DNA from: Odontesthes bonariensis
Lineage: Eukaryota; Chordata; Actinopteri; Atheriniformes; Atherinopsidae
DNA length: 64,000 nt
Assembly (NCBI RefSeq): GCF_027942865.1
Contig: NC_134509.1
Location: 12,984,017-13,048,016 of the forward strand
Direction: 5' to 3'
Shown here: positions 12,841-25,260 of the stretch, piece by piece
Layout of the letters: each line of letters begins with the position of its first letter
Numbering within the stretch: position 1 is the stretch's first letter
Made by a program: the position numbers and the translations under genes
Notes under the pieces: generated by a model
What the model saw: only the letters and a program-made list of their open reading frames with translations
Told to the model about the DNA's origin: nothing
The model's database searches: none

Positions 12841-14860
12841 GGCACTGCCCTAATTACACAAACATTAAATTTAGAAAATTGAAACTGTTCAGAGACCAAA
12901 CTGTGAAAGGTAAAAACTTTTAGATCGTCAACTCAGTGAAGTATTGTAATCAGCATGAAAACTGTGTTATTACTCATACATTATTATTGATTTTCAGAGT
13001 CTATGAAGAATTAATCTACATAATCACACAGGCAATATGTGTGATGATTAGTAATAATACTTTCAATTACATAAACTTAAATTTCTCATTGATAGGCTCT
13101 ATGATGTGGTATTTTGCAAGGAGTTTATAGATTTATTGCAAGAGGAACTCTACTCTGACCAACCATACACTTGAAATCTTATGCTTGAATTTTTATGAAT
13201 GCCAATCAACAAGATCTTTCAGTCTTGTTTGTCAGCTAACTAAATGTCAATAAAAAGACAAATGTAATTGTGCTTAAATGTCTTTCACATAACCACCATT
13301 ATGATTAGCTTTGAGCAAAAACAATAAACCCACTCATAGTGTGATCAACCTTTAACATTTAGCATTTACTAGCATTCAGAAGTAACGGCTATTTTTGATC
13401 GTTTTTTTATGTGATCCATCAAAACGAAGATGGAATCGGAAATTTTAACGCTGGTCCTGTGCGTTTGACAAGAACACAAAATGTTTTTCTTTTGTTTATG
13501 CTTTTTTCATTTTATAGTCCAGTGGGAGGCTTAAAGGTAGTATGAAGGTTAGCGCCATCACTAACAGTGCCAAGGATCACACCTCAGTCAGGTAAAGAAA
13601 ATTAATGAACTAATCCTCAATGAATGGCTCAAACATTTTGTTAATTCACTCAAAACTGTTCAGAAAGCCCATGAACATTGTAGGATTTGACGGGCTGTCA
13701 CTTTGGGTTGAAGAAAAACCTGATGTAATAGACTCATCACTCCTCCACATGTTTGCTGAGGTGAGACCTGAAGAATAACCTGTTCTGTAATTATTACTTA
13801 TATAATAATATAATATATATGCTACTGATTACTGTAGCAATATCATTTGTGTGCATAAAGTAGTCAGTGGCGATTCTAGAGTCTGTGGGGGCCCCAAGCA
13901 AAAAAATCCTAGGGGGCCGTACCAACCAGTGTTCGTCACCAAAACATCTGACACCAACGAAAAATGTATGAAATAAAACCTCTTTTTATTACAAACATGT
14001 TCCAAACATGAAAAACATTGTTATTTTTAAAATATACATGTAAAGAATAAATAAATAACTAAAAAAGACTACGTTGTCTACGTTGGCACTTGATATTCGC
14101 CTATTGTTGCTATTTATCTACTGGGTGTAGCTGGCCATCCAATAATAATTGTGTTCATTTAAAGATTCTTTGTGACAAGTAAAGCTGTTCATGATATCGA
14201 TTTCATAGGTATGGTTTTTATTTTCCACTAGCCTTGAATTTCCGGCGAACGTTGCCAACAATCGCAAACACTCTGAGGGGCTGGTTCTCCGCGAACATAG
14301 CCTACAGTGGAACTTGACGTGAGTTTGACGAAGTCAACAATGCAATTATGGAATTATAGAATGGCATGTTAACTAGACAATCTTTGACTAAATCATTTAA
14401 ATTTAACTGTTCAAAGAAAACATGTTCACCACGTTCGCCACTGTTTGAGACAGTTTATAAAGTAACTAGACAATCTTTGATTGAATGCATCTCACCTCAG
14501 TTGCCTGCCTTGCCTGTTGACAAGGTGTGCCTCTGAAAGTAATGAAGCAGTTTATACATCTGCATGACTGTGCAATAAACTGCCAATGTGTGGTTAGATT
14601 TATGAATGTCTTAGGTATTAAGTATTAATTAGTCAATTGACAGAAAACTATTAAGTAACTGCTTCGATTTGTCAAAAAATGCATTTCAAGCCAACTGATA
14701 GATTTGTTATCGTCAACAGATATTCTGATATAAAAACTTCAAAGAACATGTGAGCTAATACTTGTTCTGTCTACAGTACATGAAGGTAATTACAAATTCC
14801 AGCTGAGCAGACACTTCTGCAGAGTCAGTTCATAGCAGGCGCTTAAATGGCAGGAGCTTA
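12841..14860. other. Intergenic between npnt and lipoxygenase unit A
   Basis: AT-rich with no supported gene. A short AGTGGCGATTCTAG at about 13865 resembles a hAT-type terminus, but no matching partner end was found. Confidence 0.45.
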
Positions 14861-14869
14861 AAAAAAAAT

Positions 14870-16780
14870 CCAGCATTCATCAAACTATGTTAGAGGTCTT
14901 GTTCGTAGAAGCTTTGAGACTTCGGGAGATTTTCATGATCTAGGATGTAATATTGCAATTAAAGTGTCTATGTAATGTGAATACCGTTGGTATCCTCATT
15001 GTTTAATTTGATAATTGCTTACTCTGAAAATGACCTTTTTTCGGTGTACGGTAATCAGATTGTGCTCTTTGTAAAAGTGCAGTACTCAAAGTAAGGTCTT
15101 TCTAAGAATAACATCAGAACAATTTAGCCACTTCTAGAAGAGGATTGCAGAAGTCAAGCTGACTTCAATGCCTCAACAGATCTGTATTACCGAACAGAGA
15201 AAAAAGTAAGGTAAACCTATCATGTACTATTGTGGAAATTTCTTTTGTGGAGAGATTTTGGAGAGAAAAAAAAACCTGCATCTTTTATTGCAACCTTATC
15301 CTGTGCATATGAAACTCAGGCTATCAGAAGACATTTAGACAAGAACCAAAAGCGAAAAATATTATATCGCCTCCTATTTCTCTCTCATCTACCTTCCAGA
15401 AGAGAAAAACAGAGGTGGGAACTTGTTTATCTTGATGTTTCCAAGCATTTTTATTACATATTTGTCCACTAATGAAATAGGCTATCACCTCAAAGAAATG
15501 CCTTTTTTTTATGAGTTCCTCCCTGAGCCTGGCTCTCTAATTTATCTCTAAGAGAAGAGACATGATAAGGCAGATAGGATACCAAGCATTGGTTTCACTC
15601 CACACTAAGACCCCATGTCAAGCTGACCTCCCAGTCAACAAGCACATACCAAGAGGGAACAAGAGACAATAGTTTACTTTTAACTACACATGTTTAGTAT
15701 GTAAATTGAATAATAATATAAGAAGAAAATATCCACCATAACTGCTATTAGTTTAGCAAAATAACATATGAAAAAAAGTATGTTCATGCTGAATCACCTT
15801 GACTTTATTTTACAATGCAAAAGGTCTCCATGTGTAAAACATAAAATGTTGAATATGCGCATTACGCAGTTTATAATTAGGACTTGTAATGAGTCATTTA
15901 GAAAACAGAACAGTGGTGGATAATTATTACGTTTACATTGATTTTGCTTTAGTTTTTTTTTCCATTTTGTGCAACTTATCCTCCGACTGTACCATGATCG
16001 TAAAGGTAATTATGGTACCCAAATATTAGAGAAATATAAGCAAATGTTTTCGTTTCATCTTAACATTCAATTCAATCTGTTCAATTCGAATGAACTCTTA
16101 GCATAAAACAACTGAAACTCAACCAACTCCATGCATTCGTCAATTTCTTTCTATCTGTTGTATGTGATGTTGTCTTACTTTTAGGTGCATAAGATCAGGT
16201 GCAATCACATTTCCACTTAATTTCACCAAAGGAGAATACACAAGAATCCATATTACACAACACTAGTCAGATCTCAAGCAAGATGTCACACTGAAAGGAA
16301 AACAGCAAAAACTCTCTAACAGTATGTTTGACAAAAAAGTGGCAAATGATGATGTCGAGTCGGTGTATCAGAAGCATTGGGAGGATTTTATATTATCTTT
16401 TGAATCTGTAGTTTATAGTGTTTTTAGATTGCAGTGCCTTGTACAAAATGTAGTTAGAAACTGCAGTGGCAAAAAGTACGTTGTCATGACAATATGGTTA
16501 TATGGAAAAAAAGTAAAAACATGATTTTGGTGTCTGTAGATTTTGTAATTCCTAATTGCTCTGGCCTAATTTTATGGTCGCTCCATCATTGTTTCATTCT
16601 GCTATATCTTTTATCTCCCCCATAGTATTTAATTTGTACTCAAGTAAAACCCCTCTCCAAACAGAGGTAGTTTATGGCTTCACTACTTCTCAGTCACACA
16701 TAATGCAGCATTGACATCCATCTCTGGGTGGTTTCACTGCCTTTCTAGTGTAGTTAGTGTAAAATTCTTGTTGCTCCTCA
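14870..16780. repeat. 5' flank of lipoxygenase unit A, duplicated upstream of unit B
   Basis: This non-coding flank matches 25140-28300 in order and orientation. Examples are the GTGGAAATTTCTTT stretches at about 15233 and 25923, the CACCTC(A/G)AAGAAATGCC stretches at about 15486 and 26181, and GAGACATGATAAGGCAGATA at about 15557 and 26256. It therefore belongs to the tandemly duplicated segment, which starts well upstream of the gene. Confidence 0.75.
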
Positions 16781-16899
16781 GCATACAGGTACAACTATGT
16801 TTCTGAGATGAGAGGATGTTTTGCAGGTTCATAGATTTCAACAAATCATCATTGGAGATGTCCATTGGTTCTGGAAGGATACTCCCACAAAACCATGTG

Positions 16900-16908
16900 T
16901 ATTTAAAG
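16900..16908 (+). promoter_or_regulatory. TATA-like box of lipoxygenase A
   Basis: TATTTAAAG lies about 20-25 bp before the inferred non-coding exon 1. The paralogous position in copy B (33049-33057) reads GTTTTTAAAG, so copy B has lost the first A of the box. The surrounding 100 bp is strongly conserved between copies, which supports promoter function. This is an inference from sequence alone. Confidence 0.4.
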
Positions 16909-16924
16909 AGACAGAAACAGAGGT

Positions 16925-17164
16925 GTTGCACCAAGCCTGAAGATCTTCAGAGGAACTTCTTACTGTCATTAAGCAGAGGTAAGAGAGATGCTTGCTATGA
17001 GGATTTCAGTGAGCTGTGATTGGACTGAAGCAGATGAGTGGAAAGAGAGACATTTAATTTGTAATTGTCAGACCATGAATTATGTGGCTTTAAACATCTT
17101 GGTGGCCTAATCAGTGCTGTTAATGTGTATTTTTTTCAGGATTGATTAACTTTCAAGAGTGAAA
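16925..17164 (+). other. Non-coding first exon, intron and 5' UTR of lipoxygenase A
   Basis: A candidate 5' UTR exon runs to 16978 and is followed by GTAAGAG (donor at 16979). The acceptor TTTTTTCAG ends at 17139, and 25 bases of UTR precede the ATG at 17165. Copy B has the same layout (donor at 33125, acceptor ending 33310). The transcription start is not visible and was placed just after the TATA-like box. Confidence 0.5.
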
Positions 17165-20100
17165 ATGGTGCATTACAAAGTGACTGTATTCACCTCCAAA
17201 CGCCTCGCCTCCACCACTCTTAACAATGTCTTCATGAAGCTGGTGGGCACAGATGGGGAAAGTGAGCGCAAGCGGCTCAAAAGCTTGAAAGGGGCTGCAG
17301 CATTTGTCAAAGGAGCTGTAAGTCTGGAAGACCAAGCTCAATCTTTCAATGTTTCAGATGTTTCCTCAGTTTTGCCTCACATGAACAATCTCAGTCTCAT
17401 GTTTAGCAACAGGATATGTGCAGCATGAGCAAAAATGACCTCCAAGAAAATCTTAGCTGTCACAGCTCAGCTCTCGCTTTTTAAATACACTTGATGTCTT
17501 GTTGTGTTTTCTAACAATGCTTTCACTTTGTTTAGGTCACATCTTTTACTGTGTCCTGCCCAGCTTCCATTGGAAAACTGGTGCTGATTGAACTGGACAA
17601 ACAGCCTCTCACGCTGTTTCCACAAGACTCTTGGTTTCCTGCCAAAGTGGAAGTGAAATCCCCTGAGGGACACACCTACAACTTTCCCATCTACCGCTGG
17701 ATCACTGACAGTCAGGTGTACCGCTTCAGAGAGGGAACAGGTTTGTGAAACTGTTTCTGTCATAAAAAAGTATACACATCAAAAAAAGAGCAGGTTCTAT
17801 AAATCAAATTAATTCATCTTAACACACTTGACTTACTTACAGTTTAAAACCTTGTTGTTCGTTTTTTTTTCAGCCCTGAGAGTCTTTGAAGATGACCATC
17901 ATCTTGGCAGATACAGTCGAGAACAAGAGCTTCAGGAGCGTAAAGAAGACTATCGGTGAGAGCTCAGAGCTTTTACACTTTTAAGTGTTATGCACCCAGA
18001 GACAAACGAGAACACAAACCTCCTCAGCCCTGGTTGGAGTAAATAAACTATCATATAACATTTTTAATTGGCCAGGATTTATTAAAACACATTCAAATAT
18101 GTCTAAGAATTCAAGTGATTTATGATTGCAAACTCAAAAATTAAACAGCAGATACATTCTTTACTCTTCGCAGCTGGGATGTGTACGAGGAGGGAATACC
18201 CCATTACATGAAGGTAGATGACCCTCTTTTTCTGCCTTGTGAGGTCCGTTTTTCCTTCACCAAGAACACGGAGTTTTTTTACACTGCAGCCACAGGGTGA
18301 AGTCATTATATTCTCTCCTATATTTTTCTACTTATTCATCTTTTTACTTACCTATATATTATTGTGTCACATCAAAGTCACTGTTTTTCTTTTTCTCATT
18401 TTTCCAGACTGACAGAGCTGAAGCTGAAGGGTTTGGCTGATTGTAAGAAGAGTTGGACCAATATTGATGACATTGATCGGGTGTTTTGCTGCAAGCAGAC
18501 TGACATATCAGGTACAATATAATTCCTGCAGTTTATTTAACTGTATGTAAGTACAAACCGATCAGCCCGTATATTAAAACCATTGAGGTGAAGACCACTG
18601 AATAACTTGTTAGAAGTTATTAAGGGGTGAGTTTTACGGGCCAGGAAGGGAATTATAGAATTGAAATATTGAAAGCAGAAGGAATATACTTAAACATTCT
18701 TTTTGCCAGATTTATAAAGCTGTGCAGCAACAATTAGATACTGTTAAGCCCCGTACACACACGTCGCTGCTATTTACTCGCTCAGCGAGTGAAGTCAATA
18801 GAATGTCTATGTGTTCACGCGAGGCGAGGAGGCGAGTAGGCGAGTAGGCGAGGAGAGTACAAGCGAGTACAAGAGATGTGATGTGGGCGGATTCCGAGAT
18901 GAACATATTTCAACTTCGAGCGACGCGAGTAAAGCGAGTAAAAGCGAGTAGCCAATTAAAATGCAGAATACAGATTATTGACAGGTGACGTTCCCCCAGT
19001 GTTCTCCAAACAGTGGCCACCCAACTTCTACACACCAAGTCAGCAAAAGCACCCAAGCGAGTGGCGAGTAGGTGAGTGAGCGAGTAGCGAGTAAATAGCA
19101 GCGACGTGTGTGTATGGGGCTTTACAAAGACTAAACACAAAAAACAAAATTATAAAAGAAATGTATACAAAGAAACCATGTTATGTTATGTTATTGTCTT
19201 TTTTTTACAAGATTTTGTTGCCTTATTTCATATAAACTGTTGCGAGAACGAGCATGTCTGGAGAATATGTGAGGTGTGAACACTAACTGCACATCCTTCC
19301 TTTACAAGTACCAGTATATGTGCAGGAAAAGGCACAAGTATAGATTTTTTGTGTAGGCATGATTCATGCATGAGGCCCACAATCTTTTGGGGTGTTTTGG
19401 TATGCAGTTTACACAGTACATACTGATAAATAACCTATTAATTACCTCTTAGGTGAACAACAGATCTAAACTGCACCATTGAGCAGCGAAGTTAAGGTGG
19501 TCTGGCTTAAGCACAGGGGCCCTAGTCTGACCCTTACTGAAACAGCACTGCTGGCAGTCTTCTGTTTGGACGGGTGGTGTCGAGCAAGTGCTCAACCCCG
19601 CCCTTTTGGTGAAGTCAGCAGCTGCCAGTTTCTGTATGTTTGTACATTGGCTGAGAAGTTTGCCGCTGCAAAAAAAGGGGGTAATGTGTTTTCATACATT
19701 ACCCCTTTTTATGAATGGTTATTCTTTTTTTCAATTGGTGACAGGTAAATAATCCAGATGTGTAATTCAGATAAATGTGTATAAACTCTCTAACATCCTG
19801 TTTTAGCTAAAGTGCTCGAGCAGGTTTTTGGCTTTATGCAAACTAAAATGACATCTTATTCCTTTTGCAGACTATGTCCAAGAACATTGGAAGGAGGACG
19901 ATTTATTTGGCTACCAGTTTCTAAATGGTCTCAATCCAATGTTGATCCAACGTTGTAAAACCCTGCCCAGTAACTTTCCTGTCACCGATTGCATGATCTT
20001 CCTCCATGGTCAGAGGAGTTTGGCTGATGAAATGAAGGTGATGCCTCATACTGAAATGCATTGGACTGGAGCTTTCTTTGTATCTACTTGATACTTTAGA

Positions 20101-20783
20101 TGTGCGCTTTGCTAAATGAATGTGTTCACATTGTAAAATCCAGACGGTAAATATGTGAGACAGAGCATTTCTTAACTTTCCATGAAATTCAAACAGAAAG
20201 GCAACATATTCCTGTGTGACTACAAGCATATGGATGGAGTGAAAGCAAACACCATCAATGGAAAGCAGCAGTACTTGATGGCTCCACTCGTCCTGTTCCA
20301 AAAAACTCCAGATGATAAACTGATGCCAATTGCTATCCAGGTGAGATTAACACTCAGATACAGTAAAGTAAAGCCTTTAGTGAAATTCAGATTTGTCATT
20401 ATGAGAAATATTTTATAGACCATAAGATTTAAGTTTCCCAGCAAATCCATCTGCCAAATGTTGCCTTAACCATTGGTAGCAACCGGTAGAAGCTACCATG
20501 GGGGGTTATAAAATGCAATGAGTATTAAAGGTTCATGATACAGGTCAGTTTAATTCATGAAGCACAACAACACAAACTTGTCTGAAAGGGCATTACCATC
20601 AGAACACATTAAAACACAAAAACAATTATCATTCATTCTCTGCAGACATAGAATAGACATAAATGGCAATAGTGTAATTACACTTTCAGAGAGCAAACTG
20701 AGATGAAGCAACATGTAAAGTTGTGTCACTGCAACTGCCATTCTGCTTCCCTCTTTCCAACTGTCAAACACCTGTAGCTTTAC

Positions 20784-20814
<31 letters not shown>

Positions 20815-23795
20815 ATGATATGTTTAGGAAGTAGGACTGATGTCCTGAAGCTGACTCAGTGGAAATTCCTTAGAAGGGATGGAGACAGTACCAAACATAA
20901 GCTTACAATAATAAAGGCAAACACACAACAAGCACAGGGAAATCTTCATCCTTTTTGATGACTATGCTGTATGTATGAATGACCCACATGTTCCCTCCTT
21001 CTCCTGCAGCTGAAGCAGAAACCAGCACGGGACAACCCGATCTTCCTCCCTACGGATTCTGAGTATGACTGGCTGCTGGCAAAGATTTTTGTGAGAAGTG
21101 CAGATTTCAGTGAACATCAGCTCAATGTTCACCTGCTGCGCACTCACCTGCTGGCTGAGGTCTTTGCAGTCTCACTGCTGCGCAACGTGCCCATGGTGCA
21201 CCCTCTCTACAAGGTAACTTATAGCTCTCCTACCGATGTGGAAGACACTTATTGTAAGTCGCTTTGGATAAAAGCGTCTGCAAAATGACCGTAATGTAAT
21301 GTAACTGAAGATGATGAACCATCATGTCTCAGAATGCAAGTATTAGCAAATATTTCACACTGCTGCATGGTGTAGAAGCATGCAGACTTCAGTCAGGGTA
21401 AAAACACAGAGCACATGGAATAACAACTCACTGTGTTGCTAACAGAGTTCTCTTTTTCCTCAGCTTCTCGTACCTCACACTCGCTACACTTTGCAGATCA
21501 ACTTCTTGGCCCGAAGGATGCTAATATCAAAGGATGGTGTTTTCACTCAGGTAGGAGAGACTGACTAGACAATACTCAACATTGTTTTTTGATTTTTCAT
21601 TTTGATAGAAAGTATTTGTTTTTAACTGTAATGTGACTATTCTTTAGTTTTCAGCCTCTGGTGGAAAGGGTTTGGTCACCATTCTGAGGAGATCATTGTC
21701 CTCAGTGACATACAGGTCCCTCTGTATCCCTGAGGACATTGCTGACCGTGGGCTGGAGGACGTGCCAAACTTCTACTACAGGGATGATGGACTCAGGCTT
21801 TGGGATGTCATCCACAGGTACCACAGACATCTCCCATTTTGTGTTGCATATAGGACATGTATGATAGCAAAGACATATCATAGATACTTTATCATGCTAA
21901 ATTTCCAAACATTCACAGGGATTAGTAATAAAATGTATAACTAACCCTTTTTCTATAAATAAAGAAAAGAAAAAAAGATATGGAATAGTGTGCTCTCACC
22001 ACAGTGAATACAAGAACGATTTGATTCTGACCCAACACACTGTGAGCATCTGACTCCTCAGGCATATATTTGCATATAATTACAGTAAATATATTGAATA
22101 CAGTTTAGAGTCATGATCAACTATAAAATATGATTGTAATTGCAGATGGCTATTTCTGTATCTGACTGAAGTAGTCCTGAGTGAACATCATTAAACCTTA
22201 AGTTCATGTTGTTGTCTTGTTATGTTTATGTTCATATTTAATTATTTGTGCATTTACAGGAATCTAGCCTGATAAATGTAAATTACACTCAATCCAGTAT
22301 CTGTTTTGCATCTTACCCTGTATTATTTACTGTCATTCCTTTTCTATAACTTTCAACAAAAATAAAAATATAAAATATTTAAAATATTTGGTGATATAAA
22401 AAATTCTTAACACATTACTTATTAGTTAGACAATAATGGCATCTACCACAAATGTGAAATGTATTTTTCAAAATGTTTCCCGATCTCTCAAAGGTTTGTG
22501 AAGGGAATCCTCGGCTACTACTACAAGAATGATTGTGAAGTCCAACGTGACTCTGAACTACAGAAGTGGATTTCGGACATTTTTGAACATGGATTTCTTT
22601 CCAAAGAATGCACAGGTGATTTTTAAGAAAATCTTAAGCTTTGTTATAGTAACGATAATTTGTGAGTGTATTAAGAAATTAATACACTTTTAAACTATTT
22701 AAACTTCAGTTGAGCTGTTTGAATGTCGTTAAGTGATAAAGTTTATTCATTCTCATTTCCAGGAATTCCACAGAGATTTACCACTGTGGCTGAGCTCATA
22801 CAGTTTGTTACCATGGTGATCTTCACTGGCTCAACCCAGCATGCTGCAGTGAACTCTGGACAGGTAAAGAAAAATGTTTTTTTATGAGACAAAAAAACAT
22901 GCAATACCAGACTCTTATTCTGGGCTGATTTATAATGAGGATAATATTTTCTGTGATGTGAGTTTTTTGTGCCAACATGCAAGCAGTTTACAAGTAACGA
23001 TAAAACTGTATTGTAGATTAAGGTCAAGTGGAGATTCCATTTGTTTTGCAGGCAAGATGAAAAGTCAGTGGACCATGAAAAAAGTTTATTGTCAGATTTC
23101 ATCCTCTGTGAATCTTTAATTGTGCAAAATTTCACAGCAAATCATCCAGTAGTTGTTTCAACATTTCAGCTAAAAAGTAGGGCTGTCTCACCATGAGAGT
23201 GACTCTGCCATCTTTAAGGTCAACCACTTAAGTGACTGAGAGGAGGCTACAAAAGTTAGATAAAGCCGACTGTTTGGACATTTAAGAGCAAAAACGGGTC
23301 AATAACACATGATATTACTTATTTATTTCCTGCAGTATGACTATGGTGGCTGGATGCCAAACAGCCCCATCTCTCTGCAACTTCCCCCACCAACCGTGAA
23401 GGGGAAAGCGACTGAAGCCACAATGTTCAGCACATTCCCAGATGTCAACACAACAGTTCAGGGCATGGCCACTATGTGGCTGCTCAGCCAGCAGTCCAGC
23501 GACTTCGTAAGTGTGGAAAACCTCAAGACAAATCACACTGTTTGGTAAATATTTAATGTTAGTGGCAAAAAAGAAAAAAAAAACAAAGAAATAAACATGT
23601 CACCCATCTCATCAGGTCCCTCTTGGCCATTACCCTGAAGACCACTTCAGTGAGAAGACTCCCCTTCACGTTATGAAGGACTTCCAAAAAGAGCTTAAGG
23701 TGTTAAGTGCAAATATCAAGAACAGAAACAAACATCTGGAAGTGCCATACACATACATGGATCCAGAGGATGTAGAAAATAGTGTGGCTGTATAA
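17165..23795 (+). CDS. Animal lipoxygenase copy A (PLAT + lipoxygenase), intact
   Basis: Fourteen coding exons: 17165-17317, 17536-17740, 17874-17955, 18174-18296, 18408-18511, 19871-20037, 20197-20340, 21010-21213, 21464-21550, 21648-21817, 22494-22615, 22763-22863, 23336-23506, 23616-23795. All have GT/AG borders and compatible phases, giving a 670-residue frame, a normal length for animal lipoxygenases. Residues about 2-118 form the PLAT (C2-like, Ca2+/membrane) domain and the rest the catalytic domain. Non-haem iron ligands are His367 and His372 (HLLRTH), His547 and Asn551 (QHAAVN), and the C-terminal carboxylate, here Val670 instead of the usual Ile. Ala426 occupies the position whose Ala/Gly identity sets S or R stereospecificity. 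The enzyme class oxygenates polyunsaturated fatty acids. The sequence reads closest to the ALOXE3/ALOX12B/ALOX15B group, so hydroperoxide isomerase activity is possible; I do not assign a symbol. Residue 249 is Gln where copy B has the family-typical Arg. Copy B lies 9.5 kb downstream in the same orientation. Confidence 0.95.
18747..19121. mobile_element. Harbinger-like MITE in intron 5 of lipoxygenase A
   Basis: A 375-bp element with terminal inverted repeats of about 35 bp (AGCCCC(G/A)TACACACACGT ... ACGTGTGTGTATGGGGCT), flanked by the 3-bp duplication TTA at 18744-18746 and 19122-19124. The interior is rich in GCGAGTA motifs in both orientations. The paralogous intron of copy B (34954-34970) has the uninterrupted site, with one TTA. 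A 3-bp TTA duplication fits PIF/Harbinger elements. It has no coding capacity. Confidence 0.85.
20783..20812. repeat. (CA)n microsatellite, intron 7 of A
   Basis: A dinucleotide (CA)n run shared with copy B (about 37671-37700), so it predates the A/B duplication. Confidence 0.8.
21235..21303. repeat. Short dispersed repeat in intron 8 of A
   Basis: Contains TAAGTCGCTTTGGATAAAAG and a TAATGTAATGTAA tail, a common fish interspersed repeat end. The same insertion is present in B (40012-40081) and C (63784-63856), so it predates all the duplications. Confidence 0.6.
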
Positions 23796-25130
23796 GCATG
23801 ATAGGGAGGGACCACAAGAACTGATTTATCATTAATCGGTGATTGAAATTAGTAGTTCCCTTTTTGTTTGTGATCTGTGGTAAATAACCGCAAAAACATA
23901 TAGAATAGAATTAATGAAACAAGAGTCATGGTCATATTTCTTTTTCTGTGATAACTTACAGAGGATGTGTGTATTGTATGTAGTAGTTTCAAGACAGACG
24001 GCAAGACTAATAAGCCTTAAAAGCTATGTTCTAATGTCGGTAAGTAAAAGGTGGCTCCCACGGTCACAGAAAGAAACACAAATGCACAAAAGTAAATGGG
24101 AAAATTACTCTGCTTCGCTCTTGATTTGCAATTTCAACATTTCCTGAAAGAACTTTATGGTCTCACACACAGTTACAGTAAATATGTTTTACTACGTTAG
24201 AATGTTCACTTGTTGGATTAAATAGTTTTGTGTTATTTCTGTGATTTGTTTTAATTTTTCTCAGCTGGGCCTTTCTGTGTGGGGTTTATTCTCTTGTCTT
24301 TGTGGGGTTTTTTTTATCTCTGGGTAAAGCAGCTTTCTCCCACAGTCCAAAAATGTGCATGTTTGATTTAACTGGTGATTTAAAAATGACTGCGAGAATG
24401 CAGGTTGTTTGTCTGTGTTATCCCTGTGATAGACTGGTGAACTGTCCAGCGTGTGCCCTTCCTTTTTCCCAATCACAGCTCAGATGTTAACAGATTGTTC
24501 TAATAAATTTTGCTGAATAAAAGCAAATGTCTTGGCTCTGTAAATTTAAGGGTGTGTTTTTTTTGCCTCCTTCAAGGTATATCTTTTATTCGGAGTACAA
24601 AAAGTACAAATTTTTGACTGTGGGTGCAGAAGAATGGTAGAAAAATGCAGAAAAGGTAGAAAAACAATTCTTAAGGCCCAATGCTTGTACCTTAGGTTCA
24701 GCTGGAGCGGCAAAGCACGTGTTCCTTTGTGGGATCATTCACTGGCTTTCACTGGCTATGTGTACATGCACAGCAATATTTTGACTACTCACCTTATTCT
24801 CAATAAGACAGTATTCAGAATATGGTGTTTCCACGAGTTGCAAATAGGATACCATTCATTTTCCCATTTACATGTTACAGAGCATAGTTTGGTTAATGAG
24901 TCATGCCCATGTTACCCTAAATGTGATGTTTGCTTTTTATTAAAGCCTTTGAATGGAGACACAGATTACCTGTTCTGCACTGACCCTACTGCTAGAAGCT
25001 CCAAAAAAAAGTGAAAGAAACAAACAACCTGGTCTATGAAAACAAGTCTAAAAACAAGAGTTTCTTAAAGATTAAGTCAAAAGTCATTCATAATTTGTGG
25101 ACCTAACAACTGGGAGCATGTGACGAGTGT
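23796..25130 (+). other. 3' flank and probable 3' UTR of lipoxygenase A
   Basis: No further gene. AATAAA hexamers at 24502-24507 and 24516-24521 are candidate polyadenylation signals. The corresponding sites are AATAAA then AATGAA in B, and AATGAA in C. The stretch 24255-24480 is an old fragment of the CATCCATTTTCTA repeat family in reverse orientation, also present behind B and C. Confidence 0.5.
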
Positions 25131-25211
25131 CACTAAAAACATTCGACAGATGCAACATCACGTCAAGATTTAATGTTGCAATTAAGTTGTCCATATAATC
25201 ATTATATTATG

Positions 25212-25260
25212 TATGATAATTCAGCTCACATTATATTATAATGTGAGCTGAATTATCATA
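25212..25260. repeat. Perfect 49-bp palindrome
   Basis: Two 24-bp arms are exact reverse complements around a single T at 25236. The left arm starts TATGATAATTCAGCTCACAT and the right arm ends AGCTGAATTATCATA. The paralogous A flank near 14960 lacks it. It would form a long hairpin. Confidence 0.95.

Noticed and set aside
17467..17763. Minus-strand ORF opposite exon 2 of lipoxygenase A, repeated opposite B
   Set aside because: Shadow of the conserved coding exon. No splice context, and the real frame is on the + strand.
21091..21288. ORF continuing past exon 8 of lipoxygenase A (also in B and C)
   Set aside because: It reads through the GTAACT donor into an intronic repeat. The splice site and family alignment show the exon ends at 21213.
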